Source: Gemmatimonadota bacterium (GTDB taxonomy: Bacteria > Gemmatimonadota > Gemmatimonadetes > Longimicrobiales > Gaopeijiaceae). Taken from it: DNA of 8,348 nt. The first letter of the stretch is position 1. Each line of letters begins with the position of its first letter. Both the position numbers and the translations under genes were made by a program. The stretch spans positions 1 through 8,348 of the forward strand of contig JAHHMJ010000061.1 of the NCBI GenBank assembly GCA_018678395.1, in the 5' to 3' direction. The notes under the pieces are model-generated. The model searched no databases and was not told the origin of the DNA. It worked only from the letters and a program-made list of their open reading frames with translations. Positions 1-5,885 of the stretch are shown here, piece after piece.

Positions 1-57
1 CCCTAGAGTAGTCCATTCCGTCCCGCCTCGACCACTCTCCTGCCCCGCCCGTCGCCC
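1..57. other. Upstream region of dnaE, partial
   Basis: These 57 bases precede the dnaE start. The dnaE reading frame meets a TAG stop at 4-6, so no upstream coding sequence joins dnaE within the window. The last 20 bases are C-rich and contain no purine-rich Shine-Dalgarno match, so the dnaE start lacks a recognisable ribosome binding site. I see no convincing -10/-35 pair; the promoter may lie outside the window. Confidence 0.5.
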
Positions 58-3000
58 GTGTCGTTCGTCCACCTGCACACGCACTCCGAGTACTCTCTTC
101 TCGACGGCGCGAATCGCATCGGCGACCTCGTCCACAGGGCGTCGGAATACGAGATGCCCGGCCTCGCGCTCACCGACCACGGGTGCATGTTCGGGGCGTG
201 GACGTTCCAGAAGGCAGCGAAGGCAGCCGGGGTCAAGCCGATCCTCGGCATGGAGGCCTACGTCGCCCCGGGAGACCGGCGCGATCGTTCGCGTTCGGGC
301 CAGGGTGAAAAGGCCTACTACCATCTCGTTCTCCTGGCGCGGGACCGGGAGGGGTACCGCAACCTCGTCAAGCTGTCCTCGCTCGGATACACCGAGGGCT
401 TCTATCACAAGCCTCGTGTGGATCGCGAGCTGCTGCGGGCCCACGGCGAGGGGCTGATCGTCTCGTCGGCCTGCCTGGCCGGAGAGGTTGCCCGGCACCT
501 CATGGCCGACGACTGGGATGGTGCGCGGGCAGCGGCGGCGTGGTACGCGGAAGAGTTCCGCGATCGCTACTACCTCGAGGTCCAGGGCCACGACTCCGAG
601 GGGCAGCGCGAGCTCAACGCCAAGATCTTCCAGCTCGGAGAAGAGCTCGGTCTGCCGGTGGTCGCGACCAACGACGCCCACTTCCTCTCCGAGGGCGACC
701 ACGAGGCGCACGACGTCCTGCTCTGCATCGGGCTCGGCAAGGACCGCAGCGACCCGAACCGGATGCAGTACGATCGGGGGCTCTACTTCAAGAGCGGGCC
801 GGAGATGGCCGAGCGGTTCCCGGACCGACCGGACGTGCTCGAGAACACGCTCGCGATCGCCGACGCGGTCGACCTGACCTTCGACAAGCAGTACCACCTC
901 CCGGAATTCCCGCTGCCGGAGGGGCACAGCGACGAGAACGACTTTCTCGAGTACCTGACGATCCAGGGGGCCCACGAGCGCTACGGCGACCCCCTGCCCG
1001 ACGATGCGCGCGAGCGCATGGAGTACGAGCTCGGCGTGATCCGGGGGACCGGCTACGCCGGGTACTTCCTGATCGTCCAGGACTTCATCGCGTGGGCGCG
1101 CGAACAGGGGATCCCGGTGGGGCCCGGCCGGGGATCGGCCGCGGGCTCACTCGTCGCCTTCGCCCTGGGCATCACGAACCTCGATCCGCTCGAGCACGAC
1201 CTGCTCTTCGAGCGCTTCCTCAATCCCGAGCGCGTGTCGATGCCCGATGTGGACATCGACTTCTGCTACGAGCGCCGGGGCGAGGTGATCGAGTACACCC
1301 GCCAGAAGTACGGAAGCGAGGCGGTCGGCCAGATCATCACCTTCGGGACGATGAAGTCGCGCGCGGTCATTCGGGACGTCGGCCGGACGCTCGGGTTCGA
1401 GCCCGGCGAGACCGATCGGATCGCCAAGCTGATCCCCAACGCACCCGGGCAGAGCTTCACGCTCAAGGAGGCCGTCGAGGGGCTCAAGGAGGTCCGCGCC
1501 CTCTACAAGCAGGACGAGCGCCACCGGCAGCTCTTCGACTACGCCATGACGCTCGAGGGCCTGTCCCGCCACTCGTCCGTGCACGCGGCCGGTGTGGTGA
1601 TCGCCCCGGGCCCGATCGACGACTACGTCCCCGTCTGCGTCCAGAACGGCAAGAACGGCGGCGAGGACGGCATGGTCGTGACCCAGTACGACATGAACTG
1701 CCTCGAAGAGGCGGGCATGCTCAAGATGGACTTCCTGGGTCTCAAGACGCTGACGGTGGTACACGACGCGGTCGAGGCCGTGGTGGCCCGGGTCGGTGCG
1801 CTGAAGCACCCGGAGACCGGCGAGACGTTCGAGGACATGGACGACGTCCCACTCGGCGATCCCGCCGTCTACCGCATGCTGGCCCGCGGGGGTACGAGCG
1901 GCGTCTTCCAGTTCGAATCGTCGCTGGCCACCGACAAGCTCCGGTCCATGCGCTGCGACCGCTTCGAGGACCTGGTCGCGACCAACGCGCTGATTCGCCC
2001 GGGTCCGCTCGACTCGGGCATGACCGACGTCTACATCCGACGCAAGCTGGGTCAGGAGCCGGTCCGGTACGAGCACCCGGACCTCGAACGGTCGCTCGAG
2101 CCCACATACGGCATCATCGTCTATCAGGAACAGGTGATGCGGATCGCCAACGTCCTGGCGGGCTTCACCCTCGGCGAAGCGGACGTGCTGCGGAAGGCCG
2201 TCGGCAAGAAGGACGCCGATCTGATCGCCGAACAGTTGGGCATGTTCGTCGAGAAGGCGGTGGAGCGCGGCGTCGAAGAGAGAGTGGCCCGCGACCTGGC
2301 CGACCAGATCGAGACGTTCGGTCGCTACGGCTTCAACAAGAGCCACTCGGCGGCGTATTCGCTGATCAGCTACCACACGGCGTGGCTCAAAGCGCACTAT
2401 CCGGCCGAGTTCATGGCCGGCCTGCTGTCGTCCGTCCTCGACAAGACCGACGATGTCGTCAAGTACATCGCCGAATGCCGGGACCTGCCCCGCCACCTCC
2501 CCAATCTCGAGGACGGGGTCGAGGTGCTGCCCCCGGACGTCAACGAATCGGGGTGGAAGTTCACGGCGATCGGGGGCAACCAGATCCGGTTCGGTCTCGG
2601 GGCGGTTCGCGGCGTCGGCTCGAGCGGCGTGACGTCCGTCCTCGAAGCCCGAAAGGACGGGCCCTTCACCTCTCTCTTCGACTTCCTGGAGCGCATCGAC
2701 GTGCGTGCGCTCAACAAGCGGGCGTGCGAAGCATTGATCGCGGCCGGTGCGTTGGACGCCTTCGGCAATCGGGCGCAGCTGCGGGCGGGGCTCGACACGG
2801 CCTACCAGGAGGTACTCACCCGCAAGGCGGAGGAAGAAGCGGGGCAGGCGTCGCTCTTCGGCGCGGACGCCGCACCCGGCCTCGCGCGCAGGGCGCCGCC
2901 GCTGCCCGACGTACCCGACTGGCCCGAGCCGGAACGCCTGGCGCGCGAGAAGGAGGCGCTCGGCTTCTTCATCAGCGGCCACCCGCTCGATCGGTTCCGC

Positions 3001-3582
3001 GACGTCGTGCAGGCCTACGACACGGTGAACTCCCGCAACCTCAAGAGCGTGGCGGGTCAGAAGATCGAACTCGCGTGCGTCGTCACGTCGGTCTCCCGCC
3101 AGATCTCCAAGCGGGACAACTCGGAGTGGGGAAAGATCATCGTCGAGGACTTCCACGGAACCGCCACGATTCTCGCGTTCAAGGACGCCTGGCAGGCAGC
3201 AAAGGAGACCCTCGAGGTCGACGCGGTCGTGTTGATCCGGGGCGCCGTGTCCAGTCGTGAGCGCGACGAGGAAGATCCCCCGATCTTTCTCGATGGTGTC
3301 GAAGCCCTCGACGCCCTCCCCGCCTCCGGTCAGCTGAGTCTCGAGATCGAGATGGCACCCGGGGCGTCGCTGGGCGACGAGGTCTTCGCCGCCGCCCGCG
3401 CCGTGCTCGAAGCGCATCCGGGCTCGGCAGCGGTCGAGTTGACCCTCGGCTCGGACAACGGCGTTCAGGCGCCGCGCTTCCGCTCGCGATCGCTGCGCGT
3501 CGACCCGCTCGGCGAGACCATTCCCGAACTCCGGCGCCTGTTCGGCACCGGACGGGTGCGACTCGTGCGGCGAGGCGCCTGA
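58..3582 (+). CDS. dnaE: DNA polymerase III subunit alpha (replicative polymerase)
   Basis: Catalytic subunit of the replicative polymerase, a C-family enzyme. The 1174 residues match the usual length of about 1160. Domains in order: PHP domain (about 1-280) opening with HLHTHSEYSLLDG; polymerase core with catalytic aspartates D399 and D401 in PDVDIDF and D558 in KMDFLG; helix-hairpin-helix region near 860-910; internal beta-clamp motif QASLF at 930-934; OB fold (about 1010-1085); C-terminal tau-binding-type domain to 1174. The PHP metal-binding positions look intact (H7, H9, D16, H41 in LTDHG, E66, C139, D206 and H208 in NDAH), unlike E. coli DnaE where several are lost. Such PHP domains can carry metal-dependent 3'-5' exonuclease activity, so self-proofreading is possible (inference). 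GTG at 58 is the only usable start: an in-frame stop lies at 4-6 and the conserved PHP motif begins at residue 5. Confidence 0.97.
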   Translation: MSFVHLHTHSEYSLLDGANRIGDLVHRASEYEMPGLALTDHGCMFGAWTFQKAAKAAGVKPILGMEAYVAPGDRRDRSRSGQGEKAYYHLVLLARDREGYRNLVKLSSLGYTEGFYHKPRVDRELLRAHGEGLIVSSACLAGEVARHLMADDWDGARAAAAWYAEEFRDRYYLEVQGHDSEGQRELNAKIFQLGEELGLPVVATNDAHFLSEGDHEAHDVLLCIGLGKDRSDPNRMQYDRGLYFKSGPEMAERFPDRPDVLENTLAIADAVDLTFDKQYHLPEFPLPEGHSDENDFLEYLTIQGAHERYGDPLPDDARERMEYELGVIRGTGYAGYFLIVQDFIAWAREQGIPVGPGRGSAAGSLVAFALGITNLDPLEHDLLFERFLNPERVSMPDVDIDFCYERRGEVIEYTRQKYGSEAVGQIITFGTMKSRAVIRDVGRTLGFEPGETDRIAKLIPNAPGQSFTLKEAVEGLKEVRALYKQDERHRQLFDYAMTLEGLSRHSSVHAAGVVIAPGPIDDYVPVCVQNGKNGGEDGMVVTQYDMNCLEEAGMLKMDFLGLKTLTVVHDAVEAVVARVGALKHPETGETFEDMDDVPLGDPAVYRMLARGGTSGVFQFESSLATDKLRSMRCDRFEDLVATNALIRPGPLDSGMTDVYIRRKLGQEPVRYEHPDLERSLEPTYGIIVYQEQVMRIANVLAGFTLGEADVLRKAVGKKDADLIAEQLGMFVEKAVERGVEERVARDLADQIETFGRYGFNKSHSAAYSLISYHTAWLKAHYPAEFMAGLLSSVLDKTDDVVKYIAECRDLPRHLPNLEDGVEVLPPDVNESGWKFTAIGGNQIRFGLGAVRGVGSSGVTSVLEARKDGPFTSLFDFLERIDVRALNKRACEALIAAGALDAFGNRAQLRAGLDTAYQEVLTRKAEEEAGQASLFGADAAPGLARRAPPLPDVPDWPEPERLAREKEALGFFISGHPLDRFRDVVQAYDTVNSRNLKSVAGQKIELACVVTSVSRQISKRDNSEWGKIIVEDFHGTATILAFKDAWQAAKETLEVDAVVLIRGAVSSRERDEEDPPIFLDGVEALDALPASGQLSLEIEMAPGASLGDEVFAAARAVLEAHPGSAAVELTLGSDNGVQAPRFRSRSLRVDPLGETIPELRRLFGTGRVRLVRRGA

Positions 3583-3585
3583 CGC

Positions 3586-3616
3586 CGGCGGCTACGCCTA
3601 GCGGCGATAGCCACCG
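3586..3616. terminator. GC-rich hairpin between convergent genes, possible bidirectional terminator
   Basis: The left arm (3586-3598, CGGCGGCTACGCC) pairs with the right arm (3603-3616, GGCGATAGCCACCG) around a four-base TAGC loop. The stem is about 13 bp with one bulged A at 3607 and one C-A mismatch. It begins four bases after the dnaE stop and ends 27 bases from the stop of the opposing thioesterase gene, the expected place for a shared terminator. Neither side has a T-tract, so classic intrinsic termination is not shown; it may instead stabilise the RNA 3' end or act with Rho. Confidence 0.4.
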
Positions 3617-3642
3617 CGCGGGGTCGCACTCGCGCCGCCTCT

Positions 3643-4128
3643 TCAGTCGCGTCCGGGCGTCGCATCCGGGTCGGTCGCCCGGATCGCGGCATAGGCGGTC
3701 TCGAGGCGAGCGATCTGCAGCCCGCCGCAATGGAGCTCGACCCGCACCCGAAGGCGGGCCAGGCCGTGCCGGCGGTATCCGGCCTCGAACCGCCGCCACG
3801 CAGTGGGGTCGGGTCGGTACGAACGCGCCATCACGGGCCCGGGCGCCGGCGCAACGTATCGGACGGCGACGCGCTGGATCACGACCTCGGCGTCCAGTCC
3901 CGCTTCCAGACACGAGAGGTGTACCAGACTCCATCCGGCCAGGATGCCGAGCGCCGATGCGGATCCGCCGAAGAACGTGCCGTGATGATTGAGGTTCGGC
4001 TCGAGAGGCGCGGTGAGCTCGAGTACGTCGCCGGTCCAGCGCTGCACTTCGGCCCCCATCTCACGGGCCAACGGGATGTGGTCCTGAAGCATGCGCTGCA
4101 GACGCCGGGCGGAGAAGCTGTCGGGCAC
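3643..4128 (-). CDS. YiiD_C-type hotdog-fold thioesterase
   Basis: A 161-residue protein resembling the putative thioesterase domain found at the C-terminus of E. coli YiiD and as stand-alone proteins. Visible signatures are LQDHIPLAREMG (residues 14-25), the segment PLEPNLNHHGTFFGGSASAL (41-60) that forms the central hotdog helix and probable acyl-thioester pocket, and AEVVIQRVAVRYVAPAPG further on. Family members are presumed to hydrolyse acyl-CoA or acyl-carrier thioesters in the cytoplasm; the substrate here cannot be read. It is the last gene of the minus-strand cluster, 37 bases after the phosphoesterase. The GTG start at 4128 is the most upstream start in this frame and keeps the residues before the conserved DHIPL, but it has no Shine-Dalgarno: the preceding bases are C-rich in the transcript. 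An ATG at 4092 is in frame but would begin directly at MLQDHIPL. Confidence 0.87.
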   Translation of the reverse strand: MPDSFSARRLQRMLQDHIPLAREMGAEVQRWTGDVLELTAPLEPNLNHHGTFFGGSASALGILAGWSLVHLSCLEAGLDAEVVIQRVAVRYVAPAPGPVMARSYRPDPTAWRRFEAGYRRHGLARLRVRVELHCGGLQIARLETAYAAIRATDPDATPGRD

Positions 4129-4164
4129 GGGAGGGTCGGGGAGAGGGTCGGGGAGTCCGGGGGG
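4129..4164 (+). other. G-tract cluster with G-quadruplex potential
   Basis: The plus strand carries six runs of three or more G (4129-4131, 4133-4135, 4138-4141, 4145-4147, 4150-4153, 4159-4164) separated by loops of 1, 2, 3, 2 and 5 bases. This satisfies the usual intramolecular G-quadruplex pattern. It lies in the short gap between the phosphoesterase stop and the thioesterase start. Both genes are on the minus strand, so the G-rich strand is the template and the transcript is C-rich here. Folding is inferred from sequence only. Confidence 0.5.
4131..4154. repeat. Perfect 12-bp tandem repeat, two copies
   Basis: GAGGGTCGGGGA occurs twice back to back, at 4131-4142 and 4143-4154, without mismatch. 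It fills most of the gap before the thioesterase start. The unit is a multiple of three. Read in the thioesterase frame it gives a repeated Leu-Pro-Asp-Pro, and the annotated N-terminus continues as V-P-D. No ATG, GTG or TTG opens the frame further upstream, so the repeat is taken as non-coding. Confidence 0.85.
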
Positions 4165-4165
4165 A

Positions 4166-4666
4166 TCAGGGATCGAGATCGAGGATCTCGGGCCTCAGCC
4201 CACCCTCATCGAAATACACCCGTGCCATCGTGATGGGCAGCGAGAACCGCCGAGGCCCGATGCTGCCCGGATTGAGATGGAGAACGCCGTCGATCCACTC
4301 CACCCGCGGCCGGTGTGTATGCCCGTGGATCACCACGGCGAGCCCGGCCGCCACGGGGTCGACGTCGAGATCCTCGGGTATGTGGATCACGTAGGTCGCG
4401 TGTCCCTCGACCTCGAGCGCGGCGGTCAACGGAAGCGAGGCGAGTGGGCCCCGGTCCGTGTTGCCCCGCACTGCCGTCGTGGGCGCGATCCTCCCGAGCG
4501 TCTCGAGGATCGCCGGGTCTCCCACGTCACCCGCGTGGATGATGTGACGGGCACCCTCCAGAAGGGAGAGCACCTCGGGCCGGAGCAGGCCGTGGGTGTC
4601 GCTGACGACGCCCATCCACGGCGCCGATTCCCGACCATCGGACGTCGCACGTGGCCCGTCGGTCAC
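4166..4666 (-). CDS. YfcE/MJ0936-type metallophosphoesterase
   Basis: A 166-residue single-domain calcineurin-like phosphoesterase with all expected two-metal-site motifs: D23-x-H25 (VVSDTHG), GD47 (HAGDVGD), GN69-x-D71 (RGNTDR), H95 (VIHIPEDLD), and H114/H116/H118 (HGHTHRP), plus the family ending NPGS (132-135). Relatives hydrolyse phosphodiesters such as bis-pNPP and some cyclic nucleotides in vitro; the natural substrate is unknown. The GTG start at 4666 overlaps the response-regulator stop in GTGA and has a GAGG seven bases upstream, which indicates translational coupling. The alternative ATG at 4615 would start directly at MGVVSDTHG without a ribosome binding site. The frame is open further upstream (to 4807), but that Arg/Pro-rich stretch is the response-regulator gene read in another frame. 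An inverted repeat with 7-bp arms (4174-4190) lies in the last codons. Confidence 0.9.
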   Translation of the reverse strand: MTDGPRATSDGRESAPWMGVVSDTHGLLRPEVLSLLEGARHIIHAGDVGDPAILETLGRIAPTTAVRGNTDRGPLASLPLTAALEVEGHATYVIHIPEDLDVDPVAAGLAVVIHGHTHRPRVEWIDGVLHLNPGSIGPRRFSLPITMARVYFDEGGLRPEILDLDP

Positions 4667-5358
4667 TCCTCGGCCTCGGCGAGCCGATAGCCGCGACCGC
4701 GCACCGTCTGGATCACGCGCGGCTCGCCTCCGGCCTCCAGCTTCCCGCGCAGGTTTCCGAGGTGCACGTTCACGACGCCGGTTCCCGGGTCGAAGGTGAG
4801 CCCCCACACCAGGCGGAGCAGTTCCTCCTTCGAGAACGTCCGGCCGGGACGAAGCATCAGGGTCTCGAGCAGCTTCAGTTCGATGTTGGTGAGCGGCACT
4901 TCACGCCCACCCCGGCGAACTTCGCGCTTCACCCGATCCAGCTCGAGATCCCGAAAGGTGAGCACGGTGTTCGCTTCCATCCCGACACGGCGTTTGAGCG
5001 CACGCAGATGGGCCTGGAGCTCACCGATGCGGAACGGCTTGGGCAGGTACGCATCGGCGCCTTCCTCGAGGCCGTGGATGACGTCCTCCTCGGTGTCCCG
5101 CTGCGTCAGCATGAGGATCGGTGTCGTGATGCCGCGGTCGCGGAGAATGCGGGCGACCTCGAAGCCGTCGATGCCCGGGAGGATCACGTCGAGGATGATG
5201 ACGTCGAACGACTGCGCCGACGCCATCTCCAGGCCGGCCTCGCCGGTCCCCGCATCGGAGACCGCGTATCCCTCCTCGGCGAGACCATGACGAATCACGT
5301 CGACGACCTCGGGCTGATCGTCGACTACGAGGATCTCGAGAGGGCGGGAATCGGTCAC
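4663..5358 (-). CDS. OmpR/PhoB-family response regulator
   Basis: A 231-residue two-domain DNA-binding response regulator. The receiver domain (about 7-120) has the acidic pair D13/D14, phosphoacceptor D57 (ILDVILPGIDG), switch threonine T85 and lysine K107 in LPKPF, so it should accept phosphate normally. The winged-helix output domain (about 131-228) shows LTNIELKLLETL, VWG, VNVHLGNLRGKLE and TVRGRGYRL. No histidine kinase lies beside it in the window, so its partner is unidentified. GTG at 5358 was chosen because it places ILVVDD at residue 9, the normal spacing. A TTG at 5421 would add 21 unconserved residues. There is only a weak GGGG element upstream. It is the first gene of the minus-strand cluster and overlaps the phosphoesterase start by four bases. 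Confidence 0.95.
   Translation of the reverse strand: MTDSRPLEILVVDDQPEVVDVIRHGLAEEGYAVSDAGTGEAGLEMASAQSFDVIILDVILPGIDGFEVARILRDRGITTPILMLTQRDTEEDVIHGLEEGADAYLPKPFRIGELQAHLRALKRRVGMEANTVLTFRDLELDRVKREVRRGGREVPLTNIELKLLETLMLRPGRTFSKEELLRLVWGLTFDPGTGVVNVHLGNLRGKLEAGGEPRVIQTVRGRGYRLAEAEE
4674..4677 (-). promoter_or_regulatory. Ribosome binding site of the phosphoesterase gene
   Basis: GAGG on the minus strand, seven bases before the GTG at 4666, lies inside the last codons of the response-regulator gene. Together with the GTGA overlap it favours the coupled GTG start over the internal ATG at 4615, which has no such element. Confidence 0.55.
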
Positions 5359-5528
5359 GGGCGTGCCCCGAACGCAACGAGAGGTGAGAGCCCCCGCATC
5401 AATAGAGCTCAAGCCCCGCAAGCATACGTCTGGGTCCTACCTCCACGCCAGCCCGTGACCACTCCGAAACTTGCGCTCGACCGAGGGCGTAGAGGGTACC
5501 ACACGCTCCCCTCACTATGTGAGATGAA
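5359..5528. promoter_or_regulatory. Divergent intergenic region between response regulator and padR
   Basis: These 170 bases separate two operons reading away from each other, so both promoters should lie here. On the minus strand TATGCT (5421-5426) could be a -10 element but has no good -35. On the plus strand CACTAT (5513-5518) sits 17 bases after TAGAGG (5490-5495), a weak -10/-35 match that overlaps the palindrome before padR. I found no complete protein gene here. The positions are suggestions only, since consensus matching is unreliable in GC-rich genomes. Confidence 0.45.
5511..5523. promoter_or_regulatory. padR operator (candidate): Candidate PadR operator palindrome
   Basis: CTCAC-TAT-GTGAG is a perfect inverted repeat with 5-bp arms and a 3-base centre, ending five bases before the padR start codon. 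PadR proteins bind as dimers to short palindromes and commonly repress their own promoter. The position, overlapping a possible -10 element and the weak ribosome binding site, would allow autorepression of the padR-permease unit. Assigning it to this PadR is inference. Confidence 0.45.
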
Positions 5529-5885
5529 ATGAGTCCCAAGCAGGAACGCACGGTGCTTCCCGGTACGGTGGAGTTGGTGATCCTTCGTGCCCTGGCCGAC
5601 GGCCCGCTGCACGGCTTCGGCATATCCCGGCTCCTGCGCGACCGCTCGGACGGGCTCGTGGAGGTCCAGGACGCCGCGCTCTATCAGGCGCTGCATCGCA
5701 TGTCTCGCGAGGGCCTGATCGAGGGGGAGTGGGGTCGATCCGAGAGCAATCGACGCGCGCGCTTCTATCGGCTGACCCCAGCGGGGCGGAAGCGGATGGC
5801 GGTCGAGGAGCGCGACTTCCGTCGGTACGTGGAAGGCGTGTTCCGGGTGCTGCGCCCGACGGCGGGCGAGGGAGCGCAGCCGTGA
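5529..5885 (+). CDS. PadR-family transcriptional regulator (acidobacterial-type)
   Basis: A 118-residue winged-helix repressor of the short PadR class. It begins with the typical LPGTVELVILRALADGPLHGFGISRLL (residues 10-36), continues through the recognition region VQDAALYQALHRMSREGLIEGEW and SNRRARFYRLTPAGRKRM, and ends in one C-terminal dimerisation helix. It matches the PadR subgroup that accompanies ADOP permeases; that subgroup often has QGSLYPALHRL where this protein has QDAALYQALHRM. ATG at 5529 is fixed by an in-frame TGA at 5520, nine bases upstream. It overlaps the permease start by four bases (GTGA, 5882-5885), so the two are probably co-translated. A palindrome just upstream suggests self-regulation. 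The effector is unknown. Confidence 0.94.
   Translation: MSPKQERTVLPGTVELVILRALADGPLHGFGISRLLRDRSDGLVEVQDAALYQALHRMSREGLIEGEWGRSESNRRARFYRLTPAGRKRMAVEERDFRRYVEGVFRVLRPTAGEGAQP
5868..5874 (+). promoter_or_regulatory. Ribosome binding site of the ADOP permease
   Basis: GAGGGAG sits seven bases before the GTG at 5882, inside the last codons of padR. It supports the overlapping GTG start rather than the ATG at 6128, which would remove the N-terminal prefix domain. Confidence 0.6.

Noticed and set aside
540..3260. Long plus-strand open frame (906 codons) in another frame of dnaE
   Set aside because: The translation is an Arg/Pro/Gly-rich low-complexity product typical of a frame shadow in GC-rich DNA; dnaE explains the region.
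1147..3417. Long minus-strand open frame (756 codons) across dnaE
   Set aside because: It lies wholly inside the clearly recognisable dnaE gene, shows no known domain, and is of the kind produced by strong GC bias at third codon positions.
4174..4190. Inverted repeat CGAGATC-GAG-GATCTCG near the phosphoesterase stop
   Set aside because: It is a perfect 7-bp-arm palindrome but lies within codons for Glu-Ile-Leu-Asp-Leu-Asp, has no T-tract after it, and the next gene follows 37 bases on; more likely codon coincidence than a terminator.
4667..4807. N-terminal extension of the phosphoesterase frame up to 4807
   Set aside because: The extra 47 residues are Arg/Pro-rich and lie inside the response-regulator wing coding sequence; the coupled GTG at 4666 is the better start.
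5400..5444. GGAGGT (minus, 5439-5444) followed by a short frame reading MLAGLELY and a stop
   Set aside because: The spacing from GGAGGT to the ATG is 13 bases, too long for a good ribosome binding site, and nothing else supports a leader peptide.
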